DNA from: DASRSS01 sp963799045
GTDB lineage: Bacteria > Actinomycetota > Actinomycetes > Mycobacteriales > Jatrophihabitantaceae
DNA: 64,000 nt
Direction of reading: 5' to 3'
Assembly (NCBI GenBank): GCA_963799045.1
Contig: CAWCVN010000001.1
Location: 372,001-436,000 of the forward strand
Shown: in pieces, positions 10,255 through 19,836 of the stretch
Numbering within the stretch: the first letter of the stretch is position 1
How the letters are laid out: every line of letters starts with the position of its first letter
Made by a program: the position numbers and the translations under genes
The notes under the pieces: generated by a model
Database searches by the model: none
What the model saw: the letters and a program-made list of their open reading frames with translations, nothing else
What the model was told of the DNA's origin: nothing

Positions 10255-11277
10255 ATGTCTGCCGCCGACTCCCTGCTCGTGCGGGCCGCCTCGGGCCGCC
10301 CGGGGCCTCATGCGCCGGTGTGGTTCATGCGCCAGGCCGGGCGCTCCCTGCCCGAGTACCGCGCGCTGCGGGCCGGCAACGCCATGCTGGACGCCTGCCG
10401 TGACCCCGCGCTGATCACCGAGATCACGCTGCAGCCGGTGCGGCGGCATGGGGTCGATGCGGCGATCTTCTTCTCGGACATCGTCGTGCCGCTTGTCGCG
10501 ATCGGGGTAGGGGTCGACATCGTGGCCGGCGTCGGTCCCGTGGTCGAGCACCCGATCCGCGACGAGGCCGACCTCGAGGTGCTGAGGCCGCTTACCGCGG
10601 ACGACGTGCCGTACGTGACGCAGGCCGTGCGTGAACTCACCGGCGAACTGGGGGAGACGCCGCTGATCGGCTTCGCCGGCGCGCCGTTCACGCTCGCCTC
10701 CTACCTGATCGAGGGCGGGCCGTCCCGCGACCACGCGCGTACGAAGGCGCTCATGCACGGCCGTCCGGACCTGTGGCACGCATTGCTGGGCCGGCTGGCC
10801 GGCATCGCACGGGAGTTCTTGCAGGTGCAGATCGCGGCCGGCGCGTCCGCGGTGCAGCTGTTCGACTCGTGGGCCGGCGCGCTGTCGCTGCGCGACTACG
10901 AGCGGTTCGTGCTGCCGCACAGTCGCGCCGTGCTGGAGCCGCTCGCGGACGCGGCTGTACCGCGCATCCACTTCGGTGTGGGTACCGGCGAGTTGCTGGC
11001 CGCAATGCGCTCGGCCGGAGCGGACGTCGTCGGCGTCGACTGGCGCGTCGGACTGGACGAGGCCGCCCGCCGCCTCGGCCCGGGTGCGGTAGTGCAGGGC
11101 AACCTCGACCCGGCGTTGTTGCGCGCCGAGTGGCCGGTGATCGAGGGCGAGGTGCGGCGCATCGTCGCCGAGGGACGCACCGCCGCGGGGCACATCTTCA
11201 ACCTCGGCCACGGCGTGCCGCCGGACACCGACCCGAGCGTGCTCACTCGCGTCGTGGAGCTCGTTCACTCGCTGTAG
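10255..11277 (+). CDS. hemE: uroporphyrinogen decarboxylase
   Basis: HemE removes four acetate carboxyls from uroporphyrinogen III to give coproporphyrinogen III in the cytosol. The 340-residue length is standard. The signature PVWFMRQAGRSLPEYR begins at about residue 20, with the catalytic Asp in ISFFSDI-like IFFSDIVVPL and the second signature GFAGAPFTLASYLIEGG at about 141. It is followed by coproporphyrinogen oxidase and HemQ genes on the same strand, which together form the later, Gram-positive-type branch of haem synthesis. Confidence 0.95.
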   Translation: MSAADSLLVRAASGRPGPHAPVWFMRQAGRSLPEYRALRAGNAMLDACRDPALITEITLQPVRRHGVDAAIFFSDIVVPLVAIGVGVDIVAGVGPVVEHPIRDEADLEVLRPLTADDVPYVTQAVRELTGELGETPLIGFAGAPFTLASYLIEGGPSRDHARTKALMHGRPDLWHALLGRLAGIAREFLQVQIAAGASAVQLFDSWAGALSLRDYERFVLPHSRAVLEPLADAAVPRIHFGVGTGELLAAMRSAGADVVGVDWRVGLDEAARRLGPGAVVQGNLDPALLRAEWPVIEGEVRRIVAEGRTAAGHIFNLGHGVPPDTDPSVLTRVVELVHSL

Positions 11278-11415
11278 CGGCCGTCATCAGGACTGCGGTG
11301 GCTCGTCGCGCTGCGGATTGAGTCGGCCGTACGCGACGCGCGGGCCAGCCACGCAGGTGCACCCATCGTCCGAGTGCGGACCGCGCCCGAACCCCCGGAC
11401 ACGCCCGCCAGCCGC

Positions 11416-12819
11416 ATGGCGGACGATGGTCGGGTGCGAATCGTAATCGTGGGCGGCGGAATCTCCGGCCTGGCCGCGGCCTGGGCCCTGGCGGACGAGC
11501 TGCCCTCCGCCGAGGTGATCGTGCTGGAGTCGGCCGCCGAGGTGGGTGGCAAGCTGCGCATCGACCAGATCGCCGGGATCAGCGTCGACGTCGGCGCCGA
11601 GGCCGTGCTGGCGCGCCGGCCCGAAGCCGTCGGCCTGATCGAGCAGGTCGGGCTCGCCGGCGAGGTGATCGCCCCGCTGACCACCGCGGCCCGCATCCGA
11701 GCGGGCGGGCGCCTGCATCCGCTGCCGGCGAAGACGATGATGGGCATCCCCACCGACGTGGCGGCCACCCGGGCCTCCGGAGTCCTCGATGAGGACGCGC
11801 TCGCACGCATCGCGGCCGAACCGGACACCGAACCGCTGCCGCCGCAGGACGCGGACGTCGCCGTAGGCACCCTGGTCCGGTCGAGGCTCGGCGACGAGGT
11901 GGCCGACCGGCTGGTCGAGCCGCTGCTCGGCGGCGTGTACGCCGGCCGCGCGAACGAGTTGTCCTTGCACGCCACGATGCCGATGCTGTTCGCACGCCTT
12001 GCCGAGGGCGGTTCGTTGGTGCGCGCCGCCCAGGCCCTCGTCGACAGCGGGCCGCGGGATCCGGGCGCCGGCCCGGTGTTCGCCTCGCTCGCCAGCGGCA
12101 TCGGCCGCCTGCCGCAGGCGCTTGCCGCGTCCGGGAAGTTCGCCGTCCGAACGTCGGTCACCGTCCGCGAGATCGAGCGCACGCCGACGGGCTTCCGGCT
12201 GGTCTGCGGCCCGGTGCCCGAGCCGGAGACGATCGACGCCGACGCCGTGATCGTCGCCGCGCCGGCCGCCAAGGCCGCTCGCCTGCTGAGCAACGCCGCG
12301 CCCGGCGCCGCCACCGAGCTGGCGGGCATCGAGTACGCCAGCATGGCGATCACCACCTTCGCCTTCGAGGATGCGGAGCTTCCCGACGGCAGCGGGTTGC
12401 TGGTCAGCGCCCGCGAGGGTCTGACCGTCAAGGGTGTGACGATCAGCTCCCAGAAGTGGCCGATGGGCGCCGGCCGGCTGAGCGTGCTGCGCGCGTCTCT
12501 CGGCCGGGCGGGGGAGGCACAGACGCTGCAGCGCACCGACGAGGAACTGCTCGCGTTGGCGCGGCGTGACCTGCGCTCGCTGCTGGGGCTGACGGCCGAT
12601 CCGATCGACAGCCTGGTGACCCGATGGGGCGGTGGCCTGCCCCAGTACGCCGTCGGGCACCTGGACCGGGTGGCGCGGATCCGTGCGGCCGTCCACGCGG
12701 TTCCGGGGCTCGCGATCTGCGGCGCTGCGTACGACGGCGTCGGCATCCCCGCGTGTATCGCCACCGGCCAGCGTGCCGCCGCCCACGTGGCGGCCGGGCT
12801 TCGTCAACGGGGAGAATGA
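11416..12819 (+). CDS. hemY: coproporphyrinogen III oxidase, HemY/CgoX type
   Basis: FAD enzyme that oxidises coproporphyrinogen III to coproporphyrin III in the Gram-positive haem route. The N terminus carries the FAD fold IVIVGGGISGLAAAWALADE. Mid-protein VEPLLGGVYAGRANELSL and the C-terminal AICGAAYDGVGIPACI are typical of the family. ATG 11416 gives 467 residues; GTG 11434 is also possible, and the reading frame is open back to 11374. The stop overlaps the hemQ start as ATGA, so both products are made together. Confidence 0.92.
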   Translation: MADDGRVRIVIVGGGISGLAAAWALADELPSAEVIVLESAAEVGGKLRIDQIAGISVDVGAEAVLARRPEAVGLIEQVGLAGEVIAPLTTAARIRAGGRLHPLPAKTMMGIPTDVAATRASGVLDEDALARIAAEPDTEPLPPQDADVAVGTLVRSRLGDEVADRLVEPLLGGVYAGRANELSLHATMPMLFARLAEGGSLVRAAQALVDSGPRDPGAGPVFASLASGIGRLPQALAASGKFAVRTSVTVREIERTPTGFRLVCGPVPEPETIDADAVIVAAPAAKAARLLSNAAPGAATELAGIEYASMAITTFAFEDAELPDGSGLLVSAREGLTVKGVTISSQKWPMGAGRLSVLRASLGRAGEAQTLQRTDEELLALARRDLRSLLGLTADPIDSLVTRWGGGLPQYAVGHLDRVARIRAAVHAVPGLAICGAAYDGVGIPACIATGQRAAAHVAAGLRQRGE

Positions 12820-13514
12820 ACGACATGGTCAGCAAGGCACGCGAGCTCAACGACGTCATCCGCTACACGCTGTGGTCGGTGTTCCGCAGCGAGCGCCCGC
12901 TCGGCGACGCCGACCGGCAGGAACTCGGCGCCGAGGTGCAGGAGCTGTTCGACCAGCTCGCCGCGAAGGACGTCACCGTCCGCGGCAGCTACGACGTCAG
13001 CGGGCTGCGCGCCGACGCCGACCTGATGATCTGGTGGCACTCCGGCACCGCCGAGGCGTTGCAGGAGGCCTACAGCCGGTTCCGCCGTACGCGGCTGGGG
13101 GCGCACCTCGCGCCGACGTGGTCGAACATGGCGCTGCATCGGCCCGCCGAGTTCAACAAGAGCCACATCCCGGCGTTCCTCGCCGAGGAGGAGCCGCGCA
13201 AGTACGTCTCCGTGTACCCGTTCGTGCGCTCGTATGAGTGGTACCTCCTGCCCGACGGCGAGCGGCGCGCGCTGCTCGCCGAGCACGGCCAGATGGCGCG
13301 CGAATACCCCGACGTGCGGGCCAACACCGTCTCGTCGTTCGCGCTCGGCGACTACGAGTGGATCCTGGCCTTCGAGGCCGACGACCTCGAGCGCATCGTC
13401 GACCTCATGCGCCACCTGCGCGGGTCGGAGACCCGCCGGCACGTGCGGCTCGAGGTGCCCTTCCACACCGGCACCCGCCGAACGATCAGCGAGATCGCCG
13501 CCGCGCTGCCGTAG
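12816..13514 (+). CDS. hemQ: coproheme decarboxylase
   Basis: HemQ (ChdC) converts coproheme to haem b by oxidative decarboxylation, the last step of the Gram-positive/actinobacterial pathway. The 232-residue chlorite-dismutase-like ferredoxin fold shows YTLWSVFR, the paired DLMIWWHSGTAE, FNKSHIPAF, and the conserved KYVSVYPFVRSYEWYLLP before a C-terminal half ending in ETRRHVRLEVPFHTG. The start lies in the hemY stop (ATGA). Together with hemE and hemY this covers three of the final haem steps; the ferrochelatase is not in the window. Confidence 0.93.
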   Translation: MNDMVSKARELNDVIRYTLWSVFRSERPLGDADRQELGAEVQELFDQLAAKDVTVRGSYDVSGLRADADLMIWWHSGTAEALQEAYSRFRRTRLGAHLAPTWSNMALHRPAEFNKSHIPAFLAEEEPRKYVSVYPFVRSYEWYLLPDGERRALLAEHGQMAREYPDVRANTVSSFALGDYEWILAFEADDLERIVDLMRHLRGSETRRHVRLEVPFHTGTRRTISEIAAALP

Positions 13515-13521
13515 CCCTCGG

Positions 13522-15474
13522 CTACGCCCCGCGGGTCGACGGCAGGAACCGGCGCGCGACGGACTCCGCCTGTGCCGGCCCAGGACCCCACGGCGCGATC
13601 CACGGCCCGGTGCCCTCGCTGGGATCGAGCACGCCGGACTCCAGCCAGCTGAACCTGCCGTCGAGCACGCGCCGGGCCAGCCTGGTGTCGCCGTCGTCGG
13701 TGTTGTGCCACAGCCCGTCGAACAGGCGCTGCACCCGCAGCCGAGACTGCGCTGCGAATGCGTCGGCCAGCTCGCCCGCGGCGGTCGCCTCGTCGCCGCC
13801 TTCGTCGCGCAGCATCTGCGCGCGCACGCAGGTGGCGGTGATCGCGAACAGCTCGGCGCCGATGTCGACGATGCGGCCGAGGAACCCCTGCCGCTGTTCC
13901 AGGGTGGCCTGCCACCGGGCCATGCCGTAGAACGTCGACCGCGCCAGTTTGCGCGAGGACCGCTCGACGTAGCGCAGGTGCCGCGCCAGCGAGCCGAACT
14001 CGGCGTAAGACGTCGGCTTCTGACCCGGCCCGCTGACCAGCTGCGGCAGCCAGCGGGCGTAGAAGCCGCTGGCCTGCGCGGCGGCGCGGGCCTTGCGCCC
14101 GAAGTCGGCCTTCGGGTCGGCGAGGTCGCCGGCCGCGGACAGGTGCGCGTCGACGGCCTCACGCGCGATCATCAGGTGCATGATCTCGCTGGAGCCTTCG
14201 AAGATGCGGTTGATGCGCAGGTCACGCAGCAGCTGCTCGGCGGGGACGGCGCGCTCGCCGCGCGCGGCCAGCGACTCGGCCGTCTCGTAGCCGCGCCCGC
14301 CACGTATCTGGACGAGCTCGTCGGCGACTCGGCAGGCCATCTCGCTGGCCCACAGCTTGGCCACGGCCGCCTCGATCCGGATGTCCTTTCGTCCCTCGTC
14401 GGCCAGCTGCCCGGACAGGTCCAGCACCGCCTCCATCGCGAAGGTCGTGGCGGCGATGAACGCGATCTTCTCGGCCACGGCGCCGTGTCGCCCGACCGGT
14501 TTGCCCCACTGCACGCGCTCGGCCGACCATTCTCGGGCGATCTTCAGGCTCCACTTGCCCGCCCCCGCGCACATCGCCGGCAATGACAGCCGGCCGGTAT
14601 TGAGCGTGGCGAGCGCGACGCGCAGGCCGTCGCCTTCGCCGCCGATCATGTTCTCGGCGGGCACCCGCACCTGGTCGAAGCGGGTAACGCCGTTCTCGAT
14701 GCCGCGCAGGCCCATGAACTGGTTGCGGTGCTCGACGGTGATGCCCGGTGAGTCCGCCTCGACGACGAACGCGGACACGCCCCCCTTCTGGCCATCGTGC
14801 TCCGGGACGCGGGCCATGACCACGAGCAGCTCGGCGACGACCCCGTTGGTCGTCCACAGCTTGGTGCCGTCGATGACATACGCGCCGTCATCGGTGGGGG
14901 TGGCCGAGGTGCGCAGCCGCGCCGGGTCGGAGCCGACGTCGGGCTCGGTGAGCAGGAAGGCGCTGACCGCGCCGCGGGCGCAGCGCGGCAGGAACGCCTG
15001 CTTCTGCTCCGCCGTGCCGGCCAGCTTGAGCGGCTCGGGCACCCCGATCGACTGGTGGGCGGACAGCAACGCGCCGAGGCTGCCATGGACCGAGCTCACG
15101 AGCATCAACGCCCGCCCGTAGGCGACCTGGCTCAGGCCGAGACCGCCGTACTCGGCCGGGATCTTGATGCCGAAGCAGCCGAGGTCGGCCAGCCCCTTGA
15201 CGTAATCGTCGGGGATGCGCGCCTCGCGCTCGATCGCCGCGCCGTCCATCGTGGCGCAGTAGTCGGCCAGCTTGCTCAGGAACTGCGCGGCGCGCGCGTC
15301 GTCCTCGGCAGCGGCACGCGGATGCGGGTGCACCAGCTCGAGCGGGAAGCGCCCGAGGAACAGCTCCTTGCACAACGATGGGCGTTCCCAGCCGGACTCG
15401 CGGGCCTCCTCGGCGACGGCACGGGCCTGCTCCTCGCTGACGTGCTGTGCGCTGACATTGGTCGACGTGGCCAC
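13522..15474 (-). CDS. acyl-CoA dehydrogenase, long form
   Basis: A 650-residue FAD acyl-CoA dehydrogenase, longer than the usual 380 because of a C-terminal helical extension of about 200 residues like the large mycobacterial FadE proteins. Motifs: GCFGIKIPAEYGGLGLSQ, FLLTEPDVGSDPA for FAD/substrate, GLRGIENGVTRFDQVRVP, and NRIFEGSSEIM with the likely catalytic Glu. It removes alpha-beta hydrogens from an acyl-CoA; chain length is not deducible. It is transcribed leftward and convergent with hemQ, with 7 bases between the stops. Confidence 0.9.
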   Translation of the reverse strand: MATSTNVSAQHVSEEQARAVAEEARESGWERPSLCKELFLGRFPLELVHPHPRAAAEDDARAAQFLSKLADYCATMDGAAIEREARIPDDYVKGLADLGCFGIKIPAEYGGLGLSQVAYGRALMLVSSVHGSLGALLSAHQSIGVPEPLKLAGTAEQKQAFLPRCARGAVSAFLLTEPDVGSDPARLRTSATPTDDGAYVIDGTKLWTTNGVVAELLVVMARVPEHDGQKGGVSAFVVEADSPGITVEHRNQFMGLRGIENGVTRFDQVRVPAENMIGGEGDGLRVALATLNTGRLSLPAMCAGAGKWSLKIAREWSAERVQWGKPVGRHGAVAEKIAFIAATTFAMEAVLDLSGQLADEGRKDIRIEAAVAKLWASEMACRVADELVQIRGGRGYETAESLAARGERAVPAEQLLRDLRINRIFEGSSEIMHLMIAREAVDAHLSAAGDLADPKADFGRKARAAAQASGFYARWLPQLVSGPGQKPTSYAEFGSLARHLRYVERSSRKLARSTFYGMARWQATLEQRQGFLGRIVDIGAELFAITATCVRAQMLRDEGGDEATAAGELADAFAAQSRLRVQRLFDGLWHNTDDGDTRLARRVLDGRFSWLESGVLDPSEGTGPWIAPWGPGPAQAESVARRFLPSTRGA

Positions 15475-15541
15475 GTGTGCGCCCCCTTCCGGATCGGCTG
15501 GGGCTCGTCCTACCCGTCGGTACGGCCGCTTGAAACGCCGC

Positions 15542-16414
15542 TCAGATTCCGGCGGCCACCGGAATGACCCGCTCGCCCAGGATCTCCAGGGGGCGGATCG
15601 TGGCGACGTCGGGCACCCGACCGTGCACGTGCGAGACGCCCAGGCGGGCCAGCCGGTGAAGTTCGGCGATGATCGCGTCGACGTTGGCGCCGTCCGGTCC
15701 GGGGTCGAGCGACATCATCACGGTCTTCTCGATGTCGTCGTAGTCGCGCCCGACCGCCTCGCAGTGCCCGCGCAACACGTCCAGCTTGTGCTCCAGGTCG
15801 GGGGAGTTGAACAGATTGCACGCCTGGGCGTACTGCGCGACCAGGCGCAGCGTCTTCTTCTCGCCGCCGCCGCCGATCAGGATCGGCGGATGAGGACGCG
15901 CCAGCGCGGCGGGCACGTTGAGCGTGCGCTCGAGCGTGTAGTGGCTGCCGCGGTAGGGCGACTCGTCCTCGCTCCACATCTGCAGGCAGATCTGCAGGGC
16001 CTCCTCGAGCCGCTCGAACCGTTCGGCCGTGCCCGGGAACGGCAGCCCGAGCCCGCGCGATTCGTCCTCGTTCCAGGCCGCGCCGATCCCGAGCCAGGCC
16101 CGTCCGCCGGACAGCACGTCAAGGGTGGTGACCGTCTTGGCGAGCAGGCCGGGTTCGCGGTAGACGACGGCGGTGACCCAGGCCAGCAGGTCGATGCGTT
16201 CGGTGTGGGCGGCGAGGTAGCCGAGCGTCGTGTACGCCTCGAGCATCTCGTGCTCCGGCGGGCCGACGACCGAGATCTGCCAGACGTGGTCCATCACCGA
16301 CAGCTTCGCGAAGCCGGTCTCCTCGGCGGTGCGGGCGACGCGGGCGAGGTCGGGGCCGAGCGTGGCCGGACCGCCGGGCCAGGTGAAGTCTGCGACGTGC
16401 AGCCCGAGCTTCAT
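15542..16414 (-). CDS. LLM-class F420-type oxidoreductase
   Basis: A 290-residue luciferase-like TIM barrel. Recognisable elements are MKLGLHVADFTWP, GFAKLSVMDHVWQI, GRAWLGIGAAWNEDE and PPILIGGGGEKKTLR; that set is common in actinobacterial F420-dependent members. The substrate is unknown. Its ATG at 16414 overlaps the msrB stop (ATGA), so the two are co-translated leftward. The F420 assignment is a family inference; no cofactor residue can be checked by eye. Confidence 0.85.
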   Translation of the reverse strand: MKLGLHVADFTWPGGPATLGPDLARVARTAEETGFAKLSVMDHVWQISVVGPPEHEMLEAYTTLGYLAAHTERIDLLAWVTAVVYREPGLLAKTVTTLDVLSGGRAWLGIGAAWNEDESRGLGLPFPGTAERFERLEEALQICLQMWSEDESPYRGSHYTLERTLNVPAALARPHPPILIGGGGEKKTLRLVAQYAQACNLFNSPDLEHKLDVLRGHCEAVGRDYDDIEKTVMMSLDPGPDGANVDAIIAELHRLARLGVSHVHGRVPDVATIRPLEILGERVIPVAAGI

Positions 16415-16845
16415 GCGTCCCCGCCCTCGTCTTCGAAGGTCAACGAGATCGAGTTGATGCAGTAGCGCAGGTCGGTGGGGGTGGCGTAGCCCTCGCCGGC
16501 GAAGACGTGGCCGAGGTGGCTGTGGCAGTTGGCGCACAGCACTTCGACGCGGTGCGTGCCGAGGCTGTGGTCGTCACGCTCGATGACCCGGTCACCGGCC
16601 AGCGGCGTGAAGAACGACGGCCAGCCGCAGTGCGAGTCGAATTTGGTGTCGCTGCGGAACAGCTCGCTGCCGCAGGCGCGGCACCGGTAGACGCCGAGCC
16701 GGTGGTTGTCGGTGTACTCGCCGGTGAAGGGGCGCTCCGTCCCCGCCTCGCGCAGCACGGCGTACTCGGCCGGGGTGAGTTGGCTGCGCCATTTGTCGTC
16801 GCTCTTGCTGACCGGTGCGGGCGGTAGGTCCTTGGTGTCGCTCAT
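16411..16845 (-). CDS. msrB: peptide-methionine (R)-S-oxide reductase
   Basis: MsrB reduces methionine-R-sulfoxide in proteins in the cytosol. The 144-residue protein has both zinc pairs (CRACG and CANCHSHLGHV), the substrate region FDSHCGWPSFF, and the end GYATPTDLRYCINSISLTF where the catalytic Cys lies. The start is ATG 16845; a frame open far upstream is not coding. It is the first gene of a two-gene leftward unit with the LLM oxidoreductase. Confidence 0.94.
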   Translation of the reverse strand: MSDTKDLPPAPVSKSDDKWRSQLTPAEYAVLREAGTERPFTGEYTDNHRLGVYRCRACGSELFRSDTKFDSHCGWPSFFTPLAGDRVIERDDHSLGTHRVEVLCANCHSHLGHVFAGEGYATPTDLRYCINSISLTFEDEGGDA

Positions 16846-17083
16846 GCCTACGACGCTACCTGCCCGGCCCCCTCCCGACCTTGTGCAGTTGGGGGACGCT
16901 GGCGGGGCCGGCTGGTGGCCTTGGCCTGCACAAAGATCGCGACCTGGTTGGACGCCGTTCTGCCTGTGACCGCAGGACGTTGGCCTCTGACCGGGCGGAC
17001 CGGGTGCCGTGACCCTGAACATGGAGCCGAATAGAAGCCCGTCGCTAGACCCGCCGCAGCGCAGTCGAGAATCGAGGCACATC

Positions 17084-18130
17084 ATGGCTGGGACCGCTTC
17101 AGTACACGCACATTGGCACCGACCCGCGGTCAGCTGGGCGGCGCTCCGCTTCGGATGGCCGCGCCGCTTCGCGGCCGGGTTGATGGTGCTCGTCGGCGGC
17201 GCGTTCGTGGCGGTCACCCTGTTCGCGAACCTGTACAAGGTCGGTCCGGCGTTCGACCGGATGACCGACGGGTTCCGCCCGATGATGACCGAGCAGTCGA
17301 TCCAGACGGCGCGGCAGGACATCGCGGGGCTGAGCGCGGCCAGCACCGAGATCCAGACCAAGATGCTGCCCACACTGGCACAGCAGCTGAACATGACACC
17401 CGCGCAGCTGACCGCGATGATGCAGCAGCAGTTCCCCGACGTCGCCGCGGGCTTGCAGGCGCTGCCGCAGGTCACCCCGAGCTTCAACAACCTGGTCAAC
17501 ACCCTCGACGAGCAGCGGTCGAACTTCGCCGCCGCTGACGCCATCCCGACCAAGAGCTTGCCCTCGACGACCGTACCCTGGTCGCTGCTGGCGGTCGGTG
17601 TGATCGCGATCGGCCTCGGCGTGGTGGTCTGGTTCACCCCGAAGTCCGGCGCGATCATCGCGACGATCCTCGGCGCGGCGCTGATCGCGGTGCCGCTGTC
17701 GCTGAACATGGTGTCGAAGGCGTCCAGTGCCGACTCGTTGAACTCCGGCCTGAAGCCGGTGTACACCCAGCAGCTGGTGACCGGTGCCCAGCAGTCACTG
17801 CAGACGCTGTCCGCGATGGGCACCCAGATGCAGAACGAGATGCTGCCGGCGCTGGCGACCCAGCTGCAGATGCAGCCGGCCCAGATGACGGCGCTGCTGC
17901 AGCAGCAGTTCCCGGCGACCGCGGCTGCGCTGACCGGAATGCCCGCAGCGTTGAACCGCTTCGACGGCATGGTGGCGCAGTTCGACAAGCACCTGGCCGA
18001 CTACAAGGTGCTCAAGCCGGTCGAGTTCTCGCCCATCGTGTGGCTGATGATCTCCGGCGGCATCGCGCTGTTCGTGCTCGGTGGTGCCGGGCTGCTGATC
18101 ACCACGCACCGCCTGCCCGAGAAGCGGTAG
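17084..18130 (+). CDS. membrane protein with duplicated extracytoplasmic domain
   Basis: A 348-residue protein from ATG 17084 (GAGG six bases upstream; the frame is open to GTG 17009). Four membrane segments flank two external domains: TM1 at about 28-50, domain A, TM2-TM3 at about 165-210, domain B, TM4 near the C terminus. Domains A and B are repeats: KMLPTLAQQLNMTPAQLTAM aligns with EMLPALATQLQMQPAQMTAL, each followed by QQQFP. No enzyme motif is seen. The function is unknown; this could be a cell-envelope protein. Confidence 0.7.
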   Translation: MAGTASVHAHWHRPAVSWAALRFGWPRRFAAGLMVLVGGAFVAVTLFANLYKVGPAFDRMTDGFRPMMTEQSIQTARQDIAGLSAASTEIQTKMLPTLAQQLNMTPAQLTAMMQQQFPDVAAGLQALPQVTPSFNNLVNTLDEQRSNFAAADAIPTKSLPSTTVPWSLLAVGVIAIGLGVVVWFTPKSGAIIATILGAALIAVPLSLNMVSKASSADSLNSGLKPVYTQQLVTGAQQSLQTLSAMGTQMQNEMLPALATQLQMQPAQMTALLQQQFPATAAALTGMPAALNRFDGMVAQFDKHLADYKVLKPVEFSPIVWLMISGGIALFVLGGAGLLITTHRLPEKR

Positions 18131-18140
18131 CGGCCAGCGG

Positions 18141-18170
18141 CGAGCCGTCCCGCCGGTGCGGGGCGGCTCG
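18141..18170. terminator. bidirectional hairpin between convergent genes
   Basis: CGAGCCGTCCCGC and GCGGGGCGGCTCG form a 13-bp stem with one mismatch around a CGGT loop. It lies between the stops of the convergent genes ending at 18130 and 18171, where a shared terminator is expected. No U-run follows, as is common in actinobacteria. Confidence 0.6.
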
Positions 18171-18425
18171 TCAGCGCACGGCGCCGAGGGCGCCGTAGAC
18201 GAGGGCGAGCGCGGTGCCGATGAGGATCAGCCAGACCACGATCCGGGCGACGGTGCGGCGGGTACCGGTGAGCTTGTTCAGTCCGGCGGAGAATGCGGCG
18301 ATGTTCTGCAGCTCGCCGTCGGGGGTGTTCGGGTTGGCGGTGCGCCCCCATGCGCCGTCGATGTAGGGCGAGGCCCAGCTGGGGTCCTCGCCCTCGTCGT
18401 CGGCGTAGCGCTCGTCGAGCCTCAC
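18171..18425 (-). CDS. small membrane protein
   Basis: About 84 residues from GTG 18425, or 96 from ATG 18461 with a slight overlap of the upstream aminotransferase gene. The N-terminal half is acidic and soluble (DERYADDEGEDPSW). One hydrophobic segment near the C terminus (IVVWLILIGTALALVYGALG) follows a basic stretch RRTVAR, giving a cytosolic N terminus. No family is recognised. Confidence 0.5.
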   Translation of the reverse strand: MRLDERYADDEGEDPSWASPYIDGAWGRTANPNTPDGELQNIAAFSAGLNKLTGTRRTVARIVVWLILIGTALALVYGALGAVR

Positions 18426-18450
18426 CCGCTCAGCGTAGGCCGGACCCCGG

Positions 18451-19836
18451 TCACGATCCACGTGTTTGGCGGACGAGCATCTTGCCGAAGTCCCACGTCA
18501 GCGCATTCCCGCGGTGCGCCTCGTCCATGACGTCGACGAACGCGGCCACGAACCGGTCGACCTCGGCCTCGCCGATCGTGAGCGGCGGGATCAGCTTGAT
18601 CACTTCCATGTGGTCGCCGGACACCTGAGTGAGGATGCGATGCCGGTGGAACAGCGCGTGCACCACGGTCTGCGCGAACAGGCCCTTGCGCGCCAGCTGC
18701 AGCACCCGCCACGGCGTCCGCAGCTTCAGCGACTGTGGCCTGCCGAACTCGATGCCGATCATCAGGCCACGGCCGCGCACCTCGTGCAGCAGTTCGTAGC
18801 GGTCGACCAGATCGGCCAGTCGGCTGTGCAGCTGCTCGCCCACCTTGCGCGCGTTGTCGACGACGCCGTCGGACTCCATCACGTGCAAGGTCGCCAGCCC
18901 CGCCGCCATCGCCTGGGTGTTCGATCCGAAAGTGGAATCGTGCACCAGCACGCGGTCCATCGACGAGAAGACCTTGTCGAAGATCCACTCGCGGCCCATT
19001 GTCGCGCCGACCGGGATGTAGCCGCCGCTGAGCGCCTTGGCCGCGGCGACCAGATCTGGTTCCACACCGTCGTGCTGGAAGGCGAAGAAGTCACCGGTGC
19101 GGCCCATGCCGCATTGCACCTCGTCGGCCACGAGCAGGGCCTTGTGGGCGTGCACCAACTCCTGGGCGGCGGCGAGGAAACCAGGTGGGGAGACGGCGAC
19201 ACCCTTGCCCTGGATGGGCTCGACGAGGAAGGCGGCGACGTCGCCGCGCCGGAGTTGGCCCTCGAGGGCGGCGAGATCCCCGAACGGCACGGCGGCGTCG
19301 GGCAACAGCGGGCCGAAGCCCTTGCGGAATTCGGCCGCGCCGTTCACCGAAAGCGACCCCGTGGTCAGCCCGTGGAACGCGTGGTCGCAGTAGACAATCC
19401 GCTTCTTGCCGGTCGCGTAGCGGGCGAACTTCAGCGCCGCCTCGACGGCCTCGGTACCGCTATTGCCGAAGTAGACGTGCTGCAGATGCGGCGCGTGAGC
19501 CAGCAGCCGCTCTGCCAGCAGACCGGCCAGGGGAGGAGCGTCGAACTGCGTGAGGTCAGCGAGCTCGAGATCCATCGCCTGCTGGATCGCCTTGCGCACG
19601 ACCGGGTTGTGCCGGCCGAGCGCGAACACCCCGAACCCGGACAGCATGTCCAGGTAATCGCGGCCGGCGTCGTCGAAGAGGTACGCGCCCCCGGCGTGGG
19701 TGTAGATGCGGTCGAACCCGATAGCGTGCAGCATCCGCGGCAGCTGCGGGTTGACGTAACGGCGCTGCAGTTCGTACCGCTCGCCGCCGCGGCGGGCGAG
19801 CAGGTCGCGCAGGTCGAACGGCTCCGGCGTCGACAC
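18451..19836 (-). CDS. hpnO: class-III aminotransferase, HpnO-like (hopanoid side chain)
   Basis: A PLP enzyme of the ornithine/acetylornithine type, 461 residues from GTG 19836, chosen for the strong AGGAGGT at 19842-19848. Visible elements are YFGNSGTEAVEAALKFAR, DHAFHGLTTGSLS, LLVADEVQCGMGRTG with the PLP-binding Asp, and AAAKALSGGYIPVGA with the Schiff-base Lys. In bacterial hopanoid clusters this family makes aminobacteriohopanetriol from the ribosyl side chain. Here it is divergent from hpnC, 190 bases away, which supports that role. The exact substrate is inferred from context. Confidence 0.8.
   Translation of the reverse strand: MSTPEPFDLRDLLARRGGERYELQRRYVNPQLPRMLHAIGFDRIYTHAGGAYLFDDAGRDYLDMLSGFGVFALGRHNPVVRKAIQQAMDLELADLTQFDAPPLAGLLAERLLAHAPHLQHVYFGNSGTEAVEAALKFARYATGKKRIVYCDHAFHGLTTGSLSVNGAAEFRKGFGPLLPDAAVPFGDLAALEGQLRRGDVAAFLVEPIQGKGVAVSPPGFLAAAQELVHAHKALLVADEVQCGMGRTGDFFAFQHDGVEPDLVAAAKALSGGYIPVGATMGREWIFDKVFSSMDRVLVHDSTFGSNTQAMAAGLATLHVMESDGVVDNARKVGEQLHSRLADLVDRYELLHEVRGRGLMIGIEFGRPQSLKLRTPWRVLQLARKGLFAQTVVHALFHRHRILTQVSGDHMEVIKLIPPLTIGEAEVDRFVAAFVDVMDEAHRGNALTWDFGKMLVRQTRGS

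Noticed and set aside
16846..17988. N-terminal extension of the msrB frame (525 codons in total)
   Set aside because: The upstream part is antisense to the duplicated membrane protein and has no domain; MsrB starts properly at 16845.
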